Assembly (NCBI GenBank): GCA_963853835.1 | Contig: OY970832.1 | Span: forward strand, 24,050,208 to 24,114,207 | DNA from: Calendula officinalis | Lineage: Eukaryota; Streptophyta; Magnoliopsida; Asterales; Asteraceae | Length of the DNA: 64,000 bases | Reading direction: 5' to 3' | Shown: positions 45,671 through 56,098 of the stretch, piece by piece | How the letters are laid out: every line of letters begins with the position of its first letter | How positions within the stretch are numbered: position 1 is the stretch's first letter | Made by a program: the position numbers and the translations under genes | The notes under the pieces: model-generated | What the model was told of the DNA's origin: nothing | Seen by the model: the letters and a program-made list of their open reading frames with translations, nothing else | The model's database searches: none

Positions 45671-46688
45671 GGTGCTGGAGATAATCGAAGATCATGATGA
45701 TTGCAGTCACATTAGGGTCTCAGATGATTTATTACTGCGAAATGAAGTTACTTATGATGGTGAAACTGGAGAGCAAGAGGATTTGATGACGATGAAGGAG
45801 CATATTGAGATGGAATTGCAGAACAAAAAGAAGAATTTTTGGGAGACAGCATCTGTTTTCAGTCATAAATTACGAAAATGGAGGCAAACGCATAAGGAAA
45901 AGAAGCGAAATGAGGATAATAACAGGTCAAAATTAATCCAATTTAAGTATCCTCAAATCCAATCTGATGATGCAGATCACAAATTAGGCAGAAGATCTTG
46001 CGATATAGCACCTAGGTTTTCAATTGACGCAAATCGTATGTCTGTAGAAGATCCACGATTTTCATTAGATGAACATAGGGCTTCTTGGGATGGATACATG
46101 ATTGCAAGAACAATCCCTACGCTTACACCAATGCTCCCAATTGTCGATAATATAATGTTGCCACCTGTCAACAAGCATCTTGCAGTGAAGGAAAACGAAT
46201 TCTGATTCGTATTCATCAATTACAGGAAGTAGTTCAAGCTCATTAAAAAGTTCCAGTTCCAGTTCCAAAACCATAAATGATGGTATCATTCACGAAACGA
46301 AATTGGTGATAACTGAGAGAGAACTGAAGAATTGGCATTCAAATTCTGTCAACGACAATTACAAATATGATTCAAAGACATCGAATTTAAATGGGCGTAA
46401 CAAGGAAATGAATAGTAGGTGGAAAAAGATGTCGAATTTATGGAGCTCTAAGTACAAACTTGCTGACAAAAAGAACGTCGATTGTGTTCAAGAAACTGGA
46501 GCTTTTGTGAATCGAAACAATGAGATTAATGGGGTTGAAAGAGTTGTTGTTTGGTGGGTTCAAGAAACAAAAGTGAATCACATTCAAATAATGTAGAGGG
46601 TGGTAGGTATTCTATGAGTGATATTGAGAGTAATTTGATGAGGCTGAATTTGTCAACAATTAGGAAGCCTAGGAAGAGTAAAAGCTAA
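45671..46688 (+). pseudogene. OCTOPUS-like (DUF740) gene, 3' part, with frame disruptions
   Basis: The host frame resumes in phase after the insertion. Family blocks are clear: an acidic IIEDHDD start, FWETASVFSHKLRKWRQ (compare the ASVFSKKLQKWR block of OPS proteins), RRSCDIAPRFSIDANRMS and DPRFSLDEHRASWDGYMIAR. A TGA stops this frame at 46203. Homology continues in another frame (46204 to about 46545, with a Ser-rich run then WKKMSNLW). It then returns to the first frame for the Ser/Arg/Lys tail ending at TAA 46686-46688. Two compensating frame changes besides the insertion suggest it is a pseudogene; sequencing errors are an alternative. Confidence 0.8.
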
Positions 46689-47319
46689 GCAAGAAACTGC
46701 AATTTCATCAAAGGCTGAAGTAATATTTAGGTACTGTCACAACTTTTGTAATGCAACCATGTAGAGTATGATTAATTGTTTTTTGGTTTCTTGTTATCTG
46801 CAGAAAAGCATAGCATAATGTTACGTTTCGTATGCTTAGTACGTTTGGTACATTTTTGTTCAGTCGGTATATGGCTTTGGTACGTTTTTCAACACTAAAT
46901 GCGTTGATTTGGTCGTCATGAGCCAAATGGGTTATAAGTCATTTAAAAAATATTCATATGCATATAAACTTGTAGTTTGACCCAAACCGACCCGATCTGT
47001 TTTAATCTAATTATGCATCTGCCCGCCATGCTAAAATTTGCCACCTCTAGTTTGACCTCAAGAATTAAAGGTAGTTTGGTAATGCTGATATACTTTTCTA
47101 GGCACCATTTGTATGCTAAAAAGAAATTTGAAATAATGTTACGTAGGCTTGCGTATAACCACAATACTTTAAAACAAGCCATGATACAAATAAGAAGTAT
47201 TATTGAAATAGATCAAGCCTAATTATAGGCTTATTTTGAAGACATGTAAAAGTTTAATCTTTCCATAAACGTTTTTGTTTATAATTTACAAACATTTAAT
47301 CTTTCCATAAAAGTTTAAT
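46689..47319. other. Intergenic, no gene seen
   Basis: AT-rich sequence. Short repeated words (TTTAATCTTTCCATAAA at about 47251, 47296 and 47311) lie next to the NPF fragment. Confidence 0.5.
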
Positions 47320-47699
47320 CTTTCCTGATATACGAAGTATGTAATAACTTCAGCACACCCGATAAGAAAGTATTGTGGGACCTGCCAAAATATCGACATT
47401 GGAATCCGCTCGAGTTCATAATAATCGTTTCCTGATACTATCCCGAGCCTAATGTATTCTAGAACACCCGTACAAACCATGCTGAAAATGGAAATGAAGA
47501 GGCTGGTCCCGATGATCCGTTGGAGTTGGGTCAACCCATTTTGTTGACCAGTGAGCCTCCTTGCCACACGGACGATAACACGGTCATAGACAAGGACCCA
47601 GAATACAACGCTGATTGTGACACAAACTGAAATCTCTAATGAAGCCGGTGGAATCTCGAAACCAAACGGGCCCACACCCTCCCAGAGTGTCCATTTGGT
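47320..47699 (-). pseudogene. NPF (NRT1/PTR) transporter gene fragment
   Basis: Read on the minus strand, about 125 residues match the C-terminal half of the NPF nitrate/peptide transporter family. Seen are GFEIPPASLEI, a hydrophobic span ending FWVLVYDRVIVRVARRLTG, the NGLTQLQRI block, and FWQVPQYFLIGCAEV. Full members are about 550-600 aa with 12 membrane spans. Here the N-terminal two thirds are absent, and the frame decays after GCAEV. A Stowaway MITE sits directly at the upstream end (47705). It is a non-functional fragment. Confidence 0.8.
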
Positions 47700-47704
47700 T
47701 TATA

Positions 47705-47906
47705 CTCCATCCGTCTCATTTTTATTGTCCATGTTTCCTTTTTTAAATGTCCCAATATGAATGTTCACTTGAAAATTCAACCAATCAAAAAACACTTAGG
47801 TGGTAAATATAAAATTCTATTGGTTGCAGATTGTAATAAATGCATTTTCATTTTTCTTAAACTGTGTGATATTCAAATGTGGACAATAATTTTGGGACAG
47901 ATGGAG
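47705..47906. mobile_element. Stowaway-type MITE 3 (202 bp)
   Basis: The inverted ends CTCCATCCGTCTCATTTTTA and (reverse strand) CTCCATCTGTCCCAAAATTA are flanked by TA on both sides. The ends are more diverged than in MITE 2. It abuts the NPF fragment. Confidence 0.8.
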
Positions 47907-48732
47907 TATTTACTTATGAGAATAAATCTATTTTTTGCGCAAATCATGACTCATTTCTACAATTTATGTTTATATTTTATTAGACTTAAACTAAAAACCG
48001 TGTACTTTTATTGGACTTGTAAAATATTTTTTAATTAAGGGGTGTTTGGAGGGCTTATGACCTTTAAAGCTTATTTAAATTTAATAATCACTTTTAAGTG
48101 TTTGGTAGAGCTTATAAGCTTATGATTATGAGCTTATTTAGGGGGTTTTAAATAAGCTATTTCGGAAGGGATTATTAGCTTATTTAGGATTTTTACCTCT
48201 TTGTCCTCCTATCATAACCTCATTTCACCTCACAAGCTATTTTAGAAGGGATTACTAAAAAAATATCTTTTTTAGTTATTTTACGATTAAAATATATAAG
48301 CCGGTCCAAAGCTTTATTTAACAAAAACTTATTAACTCAGAAGTTTATAAGCTAATAAGCACAATTCATTTTATAAGACCGGTGCCAATGGTGACGTAAA
48401 CTGACGCCGTCAGTTTCTGCCAACTCAGCACCACGTCAGCATACAAACTAACTAACACTAAACTGACGTACCCATGCCAACAGCACTCCGTCACTTCACC
48501 AAATTTGGACCCCACCACTTACTTTTCTTTTTCTAATAAAAATATATAAACTAATTAAAACATATAACTAATAAAAATACATTTCATTAATTAAAAAAAT
48601 TTTACATAAAAAGACATTAAAATAATTAAAAAAAAAAAGATATTAATTAAAAAAAACCATTAATAAAAAAAAAACACATTCAAACTAAAAAAACTAATAA
48701 TCAAGGGATTCGTCCGAACCCTCACCGTCACC

Positions 48733-48850
48733 CTACTCGTCAACCTCTTTAAAAATCGCCAAATCATTTTGAAATTGCTGTGCAATTTCATCTTGAGCGT
48801 TTTCAAGCATTTGCTTACGAATTTCGTCAAGGTCGTTTGGCACTTTTGTG
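48733..48850 (-). pseudogene. C-terminal remnant of a Harbinger-associated protein
   Basis: The minus strand encodes NDLDEIRKQMLENAQDEI and then an acidic tail to a TAG at 48733. It lies in another frame from the ORF starting at 49217. It looks like the other end of the same protein after loss of its middle. Confidence 0.4.
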
Positions 48851-48875
48851 GCTAGGAATTTCCAAGTTTTCAAAA

Positions 48876-49217
48876 TCAATTTTTTGTGTGCCATTTTTGC
48901 AACCTTTTTGATGATGTTTGTATGCTTATCGGTGGTTGTTGGTATTGAAAGTTTGGTGGTGGTTGTTGGTATTGAAAGTTTGGTGGTTGAGAGTAATGGA
49001 AGTTGGCTGGTGGTTGTTGGTATTGAAAGTTGGGTGGTGGTTGTTGATATTGGTAGTTTGGTGGTGGTTGAGAGTAAGCCCCAAAACCAAGCGATGGTGT
49101 CGGGTTGCTTGTTTGACCCGAAAAAGAACCGGCCGGTGAGGGTGGGATATCAATGGGGGAATTTTGAAATAGCTCCCACACGTCGTTGGATACCGATGAT
49201 TGACGTCTTTTGGACAT
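48876..49217 (-). pseudogene. N-terminal remnant of a Harbinger-associated (SANT/NAM-like) protein
   Basis: This 113-aa ORF starts MSKRRQSSVSNDVWELFQNS and has about five copies of a PPNFQYQQP repeat. This type of Pro/Gln/Tyr-rich leader precedes the Myb/SANT or NAM-like DNA-binding domain of proteins found with plant Harbinger elements. No DNA-binding domain remains here. The link to the family is from recall of similar N-termini and is moderately sure. Confidence 0.45.
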
Positions 49218-49777
49218 TTTTGAAGAGTTTTGGAGGAGGTATGATTTTTTTTAGAGAGAAATAAGTTGATTGTGGTGTAAAAAATAGAAGAAATGAGTGG
49301 GTATTTATAGATGTAAATGAGGGGGAATTTTTTTGACTTTTTTCGGATTTTTTTGAATTTATTACCGTTTTTTTAATTTATTAATATACAATTTGAATTT
49401 ATTACCGTTTAAAAAAAAAAGAAATTTTTTCATTGGCTGGAAGGTACGGCGGGACCCACCAACCACGCTCCACTTCCGTTCTCTCTCTCGCCAGTTAAGC
49501 GACCGGCGGCCAACCGGCGGACCGTGCCAACGGAGCCGGTTCCGGCGGTGGCCAACCGGCGGCCAACCGATCTCCCGATGGCACCGGTCTAAGTTTCCCC
49601 AACAGCCCCTAAATCAAATTGAAGATAAGAAAGGAATTTTAATTAAAGAAACGGATTTATTGAAATGAAGTCAATGAATTTGTACACGGAGAAACGGAGA
49701 TTAAGCATGTCTATATTCATACAAATTAAAAGCTACTAAAGAAAAAAAACGTGCATCCCACTCCCCTTTCTGCTTTC

Positions 49778-49783
49778 TATATA
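49778..49783 (+). promoter_or_regulatory. Probable TATA box of the MIZ1-like gene
   Basis: CTATATAC lies 55-60 bp before the ATG at 49838, which leaves a short 5'UTR. The gene's proximal promoter is confined to about 230 bp by the transposon ending at 49609. Confidence 0.5.
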
Positions 49784-49837
49784 CTCCATTCCCACCACCA
49801 CCACTAATTTATAGCAAACCAACACTTAACCAATTCA

Positions 49838-50599
49838 ATGGCCGGTCAAAAGAAACCACCGCCACCGCCACCACCACCTTCATCATCCCCGTCACCCTCC
49901 CGATCACCGGGAGTTTCCCTCCAACCATCATCCCCAAGAAAAAACCCATCGAAATCAACCAAAATCTTCCGCCGTGTACGCTCGGTTTTCCGGTCATTTC
50001 CGATCATAACTCCGGCTGCATGCAAATTCCCCGTCTCCCTCCACAGCCAGCACGACAACCACCACATTCACGGTGGAACCCGGATGACCGGCACCCTTTT
50101 TGGCTACCGGAAGACCCGAGTCAACCTAGCAATCCAAGAAAACCCAAAGTGTTTGCCGGCCCTTTTACTAGAACTTTCAATTCCGACGGGTAAACTACTA
50201 CAAGAAATGGGGTTAGGGCTTGTTAGGATTGCGATGGAGTGCGAAAAACGAGGTGGAAAGTCAAAGCTCGTTGACGAGCCGATATGGACCATGTATTGTA
50301 ACGGTCGGAAAATGGGGTACGGTGTGAAAAGAGAGCCTACAGAAGATGACTTGTACGTTATGCAGTTGCTTCATGCAATATCTATGGGGGCCGGAGTACT
50401 TCCAGCCGCCGGTGACAACAATACCGGTGATGATGTAACTGATATTTCCGTTACAACTCCATCAACAGATGGAGAATTAACCTACATGCGTGCACATTTC
50501 GAACGCGTAATTGGATCAAAAGATTCCGAGACTTATTACATGATGAATCCTGATGGTAGTAGCGGTCCTGAATTAAGTATATTCTTTGTGCGAGTTTGA
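49838..50599 (+). CDS. MIZU-KUSSEI1-like protein (DUF617), 253 aa, single exon
   Basis: A plant-specific family. Its founder MIZ1 is needed for root hydrotropism and acts at the ER membrane in root cells; most paralogues have no assigned role. The N-terminal 45 residues are low-complexity (eight prolines, then Ser/Pro). A basic stretch KIFRRVRSVFRSF follows at about 43-55. The conserved domain runs from about 83 to the end: TGTLFGYRKTRVNLAIQ, LLLELSIPTGKLLQEM, EPIWTMYCNGRKMGYGVKRE, and the C-terminal block from FERVIGSKDSETYYMMNPDG to SIFFVRV. It is full length, without introns or disruptions, as usual in the family. The start is the first ATG after the TATA-like box. Confidence 0.93.
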   Translation: MAGQKKPPPPPPPPSSSPSPSRSPGVSLQPSSPRKNPSKSTKIFRRVRSVFRSFPIITPAACKFPVSLHSQHDNHHIHGGTRMTGTLFGYRKTRVNLAIQENPKCLPALLLELSIPTGKLLQEMGLGLVRIAMECEKRGGKSKLVDEPIWTMYCNGRKMGYGVKREPTEDDLYVMQLLHAISMGAGVLPAAGDNNTGDDVTDISVTTPSTDGELTYMRAHFERVIGSKDSETYYMMNPDGSSGPELSIFFVRV

Positions 50600-51350
50600 A
50601 TTAATCCGTTTTTGTCGTCTTTTTCTTAAGTAGAGTATACGAAAGTGGTATATGAAATTGTAGTTTTTAATGTTCTTAAGAATAGACGTGATTAATTACA
50701 CAAGATGTTTGATGTTGTTAATTCTCATCCTTCCATTGTTATTTGTTGATGTAAGTAATTAAGTTATTAATATTTTTTACATAATTTTAGGAATATATTG
50801 TGATAAATCATAAATTTGATGATACATTAATATCGGTAACCGAAAAATTCTTTGAACAAGTTTTGGTGCCATTAAAGTCGTTCAAACATACAGTTTTAAG
50901 TGCGAAAAGTTATGTGCGAAAATACTACAATAAGAAACCAATACAATGTTTTTTGTGAATTAAAGTACAAATCATAATGATAGACATTCGAGTCGTGTAG
51001 GCCATTAATGTGAGTGTTTTACAATGTCAAATATAGTGCAAGATAAATCATGAAATTATGCAAGAAAATAAAAGCATACACAAAATGTTATTAGGGGTCT
51101 CATTACAAGAAATTATTACCTTTGTATAGAAGGTGCACCTATGACGACAACATATGTCTTCGCTACAAATTAAATAGTTCTACGGCGATAACATGTTGTT
51201 GCTATAGATTTGATCAATATATATTTTAGAGTAAATTGTAAAAATAGTACATGTGATTTGACCAAATTTCACGTTATGTACCAGTGATTTCGAAAGTATA
51301 TGCGTTGTAATATCTTCTTCTGTGTTTGTTGATTTATTACATTTCAATTT
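50600..51350. other. 3' flank of the MIZ1-like gene and intergenic DNA
   Basis: No gene seen. AT-rich sequence with no clear repeat boundaries. Confidence 0.5.
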
Positions 51351-51355
51351 TATTA

Positions 51356-51484
51356 GGTGTGTGGTTTATGTATTGCCATCATGAAGTACATACAACATGG
51401 GGACTAAAAATGGCATTCGTTGTGGACAATGGAAAAGGTCCAAATGAAACTGTTATCCCACCTCCAAGTGATCTTCCCAAGTGT
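51356..51484 (+). pseudogene. Laccase last-exon fragment
   Basis: These 43 codons match the C-terminus of plant laccases (multicopper oxidases of the cell wall): GVWFMYCHHEVHTTWGLKMA, then VVDNGKGPN and PPPSDLPKC. A TTATTAG splice-acceptor-like site precedes the exon. The copper motif HCH is YCH here, so a type-3 copper ligand is lost. The usual stop after the final Cys is absent and the frame runs on to 51553. No upstream laccase exons are present in the flanking sequence. It is a dead fragment. Confidence 0.85.
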
Positions 51485-51871
51485 TTACCACATCTTATAT
51501 GGATCTTAGAATTTGGAGTTCTTTTGGTACCCCATAATAAGTGGGCTGCTTAGAGTTTAATAAATCAAGCCCAATAACTTTTGGTTTTTGATTTTAATCT
51601 AAAGCCCATTTTTTAGTTTTATTTTGTGGGTTTGTAAATATTTGTAAGAATGACAGTAAAACTTAAGATGGTCTTCGAATATACTAATCCATTACATAAA
51701 AGAAGAAAGTCATTAAAAGGAACTTAAACTAATGAAACCATCCACAATTAAGCTGGCCTACAAAATATTTCGTCCAAAGCTTTGAAGACCTAATAACAAG
51801 TTCATAAAAATACCAAATCGGACTCGAGATAAAGCGAAAAAACAACTTCTACAACGACACAAACATAAACA

Positions 51872-54800
51872 TCAAGGCTTATCCTGAGCTTGATCGGTTT
51901 CATTATTGAAATATCTCTTCCAAAACCAATGTTTCTTCCACGCTTTATCATTCATTTCTTCAATTGGAATACCTTTGGTTTCGGGTAGAAAAGCGATAGC
52001 ATAAATACCCATAATCACAATCCATGCTGAAAAGAAGAAGAATATTGCAGCACGCATGTGACAAAGCATGGTGAGAAAAGCTTGAGCGATGATGAACGTA
52101 AATATCATGTTCATGCTAACCGCAACAAAGAAACCAGCGGTTCGAGTCTCCATTGGGAATATCTCACTCGGGATCAACCACCCTAACGGTCCCCAAGACC
52201 ATGCGAACCCTGATACGAAAATACATATCAATGCGAGAACTATAAACGAGATTCCCTTGGGTAAGGAATTTGTTGTTTTCAAAAATGCAGCAAGTAAACA
52301 TCCCGTAGCCACCTGCATGCGTAATTAAACAATACGAAAAAAGAGTTCAATTTTTGTGATATGAAATCCAGAAAAATAGCTCGAATCACATAATAACTTC
52401 TACACACATTAATTTTAGAGCTAATTACCAAAATTGACCAAATATAGACCATTTTCCCATAAACAATTTGTGAGACTTGGATCGTCGCAAAATAAATCAT
52501 ACGACTTGCTTTTATTGTATAACCATGCATGTGACTTCATATAAATGATGTCAAATATCCCAACTGACGACTGTACTTTCTGCTCAACAAATGGCTGTAC
52601 TTTTCTTTTTTTCGAAAGACAAAAAAAGGCCAAAATTGTTTTTTTTTTTTTTGTATTTCAATTTTTTTTATCGTTTTTTATAAAGAAAAAAGAAATTAGT
52701 TTTTTGATGAATTTCTCTTTTTCAAATAAGACAAAGGGTTGTATGAAAATATAACCGTCAATTGAAAGTAGAACCGTCGTAGCAAAAGGAAGAGCTGTCA
52801 AAATTTATATATGATAGATTTGATCATAGGTCGCACAACTTAAGCGATACAAAAAATTTATACCTATAAAAAAAATAGATACTTTTCAAATTTTATGTGA
52901 AGTTGTACAATGCAAAATCACAAATGTATTTTTTAAGGATCGTGTATTTTACTAGCTAGTTGAGTTTTTTAAATCACCCGTAGTTTTAGGTAATTTTTTA
53001 ATTGTTTTTTAATTAACATCAGCATTTAATAATACAAGGATTTAAGTGTTATTATACTTTCTATGCACTTAGTAAAACAAAAACTTATTATTATTTACGT
53101 ATTTACATCAATATATAGTAAAAGAACACATATATATGTTGTAGTTAACCAACATACCTGAGCAGCGAGCATTTGGATGGCAGCTTCAATGAGCAAAAAC
53201 CTCCTTCCAACTCTATCAACAGTTAAAACCGCCACCGATGTAGCAATTACATTAATAGTCCCCGTCACAACAGCCGACAACAAAGACGCATCACTATGAA
53301 ACCCCATGGTCTGAAACAAAACCGGCGCATAAAACATGATAACATTAATCCCCGTAAACTGCTGGAAAATCTGAAGAAGAGCCGAGGTCACAAGCTGAGG
53401 CCGGCTCGACCGTTTCATAAGATTCTTGAACGGATGCTTTATCTGTTTACACAACTCAGTGGCTTGAACTATTTCATCGTACTCTTTTTGAACATCTTCA
53501 ACACCTCGGATCTTTTTTAATGTTTCCAGACCGAGTTCTGGGTAACCGCGCTCGATTAGGCTTGCGGGGGTCTCGACAATTATTAGGGACCCGAATGCAA
53601 GGGCGAGAGCTGGGACGGCTGCACCGCCTAAAGAAATCCTCCAACCGTATTCGTGAGTGGCGGTGAAATAGTTGATAATGTTGGCGATTAGGATCCCAAC
53701 GGTCACTAGTAATTGGAAGCACACGTTTAGACCTCCTCGGTACTTTGATGGGGCTATCTCTGATATGAATAATGGTACAGCCTGCATGCATGTTGTACTT
53801 TGTATAATTAGTAGTTGAACTTCAAATATAGTTAATTATGCATAACACATAGTACGGTTAATTTAATTAAAAGGGAGTGTTAATTATAGGTGTCTTTTCA
53901 TAAGAAAAACCAACAAAATTAATAACTCGTGACAATATTTTATAACAAATAAGATTTAAACTTACAACATTTCATTTATGTAACACTATCATGATTTGAT
54001 GCCCTTTTCGTATCCCTAAAAAGTGGTATATAACTATTTTAATAATTATAAGTTGGACTCTTTGAAGTTATAATATATTAAATAATAATTTAAATTAGAC
54101 TGCATATCCAACATAAATATATCAGAGAAAAAGCTTGATGGTGTAGCTAAATTATTAAATATATCAAAAGGATCGACCCGCACCAACAAAGAAAAAACCA
54201 TTCTATTAACACTTTGCACCATCAAGGCTTCCCGCACTATTAATTTCCTCGCACCATCAAGCTTTTTCTGTATATTGCAACATTGCATTACATACTATAC
54301 AACTTAAGTCCAATTTAGCTATTTAGGGTTGATTTCTTCACAAGATATCAATCTCTTTATATAGATCATTTCATAAGAAAAATCTACAAGAAAAAAGTCT
54401 AAATACTATTTTCACAACAAATATATAACTCAATCAAAACTTATACTATTTTATTGTATTTCCAACATGAATTTTTTTTTTTTGAATATATTAACATTAA
54501 ATTGCATTACATAATTAACCAAGTCCAATTTAGGGTTGATTTTACATCACCGAATTAGGGTTTAATTTACCTGGTTACCAAAACCGACTCCAGCTCCTAG
54601 AAAAAGCCTTCCGAAAATGAGCATCATAATATTCAAGGCAGCGGCATTAAGAAATACACCAATCAAAAAGAAGATGGAGGCCATTTGTATGGTAAGTCTC
54701 CGGCCATACTTCTTGCAACATTTGGATGCAAAAAGACTGCAAACAACCGCAGCCAGATAAAGAGAAGATGTGAAAAGCTGAAGGAGCTGATCGTCAAATT

Positions 54801-55101
54801 TGCAATAGTTGTCTTCTTTTGCATGGTGTTTTTTCACGAAAACAGTAGGAAAAAACTTGTTCAAGAACACATCCATAGATGTCACTCCTCCTACATAACA
54901 AAAAGGAAAATCGATTTATCATCTATTATTTATCCAATAATATCACTAGATCTACGTTTAAAATATATCACCTGAAATACCAACATCGTAACCAAACATG
55001 AGTCCGGCGAAGGCAGAGATGATGGAGCAAACAACCACTTGTCCGGTGAGCTTTGCAGGCAATTCCTCGGTGGAACCACCTGCACTTACTTGGGCAGGCA
55101 T
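51872..55101 (-). CDS. STP-type hexose/H+ symporter (sugar transport protein), 4 exons, 504 aa
   Basis: A plasma-membrane monosaccharide/proton symporter of the MFS family. Exons: 55101-54972, 54890-54571, 53781-53158, 52312-51872. All have GT/AG junctions and join in frame to 505 codons with stop. Family marks: GYDVGISGGVTSM across the first junction, GRR (106-108), GRLFLGAGVGFGNQAVPLF (137-155), FTGINVIMFYAP (292-303), DRVGRR (339-344), WGPLGWLIPSEIFPMETR (398-415) and PETKG (468-472). Length and 12-span layout are normal for STPs. It is an intact gene; which STP it corresponds to and its sugar preference cannot be told by eye. Confidence 0.93.
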
Positions 55102-55165
55102 AATATGTGTGTGTGTGTGTGTGACAGATCGACTGACGGGTGTTAATTTGTTTTTGGAAATGCCT

Positions 55166-55173
55166 TATTTATA
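55166..55173 (-). promoter_or_regulatory. Probable TATA box of the STP gene
   Basis: CTATAAATAAGG on the minus strand lies about 65-72 bp before the ATG at 55101. A (GT)n microsatellite (about 55106-55124) lies in the predicted short 5'UTR. The Sirevirus LTR begins only 291 bp upstream of the ATG. Confidence 0.6.
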
Positions 55174-55414
55174 GATCTAAGTTGAAACTTTCTGGTATTT
55201 TATCCGAATTTGTCAATCCCTTAAATTTCTCTAACTTCTGTTGTAGATAAATCAGGATAGATTGGTAAATGTGCTATTTACAGTAATTAATTTCATTTCG
55301 TCCCTCATCATCACAAACCATGCACGTTTTAACATTTAAACCTAGCTAATGCGGTCGTTAAAAAGATGTAAACGTATTCAACAAGTGAGTTTGTTGGAGC
55401 AAAACACAGATCAA

Positions 55415-55660
55415 CTTATTACTGATGCTGCAGTTAGTACTGACAATAATTAGTACTGATGGAGCAGAACATGTTACTACTGATGAAGTTGATACTGGTG
55501 TATACTATAACTAAGTTACTACTGATCATGCACAGATTGAAGATACTACTGATCTTAGTAGTTACTACTGACGATGGTTTCTGGACTTACTACTGATCAC
55601 CAAGTTTACTACTGATGTTACATATTTACTACTGGTGATGAGTTTTACTACTGATACGCG
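55415..55660. repeat. Dispersed TACTACTGRT motif cluster in the 5' LTR
   Basis: Words such as TTACTACTGATG, GATACTACTGATC and TTTACTACTGGTG recur with irregular 10-40 bp spacing. It is not a simple tandem repeat, because the sequence between copies differs. The same word recurs at 58060-58560, 60120-60400 and 62260-62525. Confidence 0.85.
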
Positions 55661-55792
55661 TTTTTGAAGAATATCAAGTCCGAGATCTTCGTAGAGATAG
55701 TTATAGAATGTAAATCAATGTATATTTTTATTATTCGATGTAAATCAAAGTCCTAGAATAACTAGGGTAAATAGTTTAGCTTCAAGGACTAT

Positions 55793-55800
55793 TATAAATA
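55793..55800 (+). promoter_or_regulatory. TATA box of the Sirevirus-like LTR
   Basis: TATAAATA about 210 bp before the LTR end fits the start of genomic transcription. It faces away from the STP gene. Confidence 0.6.
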
Positions 55801-56012
55801 GTTCCTTACGAATTGTAAACGTACGTGTGTATTGTTAACTCAATAATATACATTGAAGCTTTTTGTGAAACTGTGTTCTTAATACTTTCGTTTATTATTT
55901 ACAGTTCATTGTTCTTAATTACATTGATATAGTGTTGATCCGCTGCAACTTCTATATTCAATTAGATCTAAAGTGTTTATTAACTTGTCTATAGTTAATC
56001 GATCCTGACAAG

Positions 56013-56024
56013 TGGTATCAGAGC
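56013..56024 (+). other. Primer-binding site of the Sirevirus-like element
   Basis: TGGTATCAGAGC begins two bases after the LTR end CCTGACA. Confidence 0.9.
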
Positions 56025-56098
56025 ATATTGGTTCTAGATCTACTATTTGTTAAGAACAACAAAAAGTTTTAATCTTTAAAACACACACATTGTTAATC

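Larger units (their letters stand above)
48377..49589. mobile_element. Harbinger-type element C (1,213 bp) with remnants of a coding region
   Basis: TAA duplications (48374-48376, 49590-49592) flank inverted ends GACCGGTGCCAATGG and (reverse strand) GACCGGTGCCATCGG. One arm is rich in CACGTCAGC words, the other in GGCGGCCAACCGG, so it lies in opposite orientation to elements A and B. Minus-strand coding remnants inside suggest an internal deletion of a larger element. Confidence 0.75.
48039..49609. mobile_element. Probable hAT-type MITE split by a Harbinger-type element
   Basis: The left end GGGGTGTTTGGAGGGCTTAT and the reverse-strand right end GGGGCTGTTGGGGAAACTTA resemble each other and common plant hAT MITE ends. 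Flanks TTAATTAA and TAAATCAA agree at 6 of 8 bases. The interior has many GCTTATAAGC-type words. Most of the span is the inserted element at 48377-49589. Confidence 0.5.
55392..56010 (+). repeat. 5' LTR of a Sirevirus-like copia element (619 bp)
   Basis: Bounded by TGTTGGAGC and CCTGACA (TG...CA), with the PBS two bases downstream. A TATA box (TATAAATA, 55793-55800) lies before the expected start site. The left part, 55415-55660, holds about 11 copies of TACTACTGAT/GGT-like words. The presumed target duplication is GAGTT (55387-55391); the 3' LTR is beyond the window. Confidence 0.8.

Noticed and set aside
48848..49264. Plus-strand 138-aa Val-rich ORF
   Set aside because: Antisense shadow of the PPNFQYQQP-repeat ORF of the Harbinger element.
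55415..55660. Simple microsatellite explanation for the TACTACTGRT cluster
   Set aside because: Copies are not adjacent and the intervening sequence is unique, so it is a dispersed motif and not a tandem repeat.
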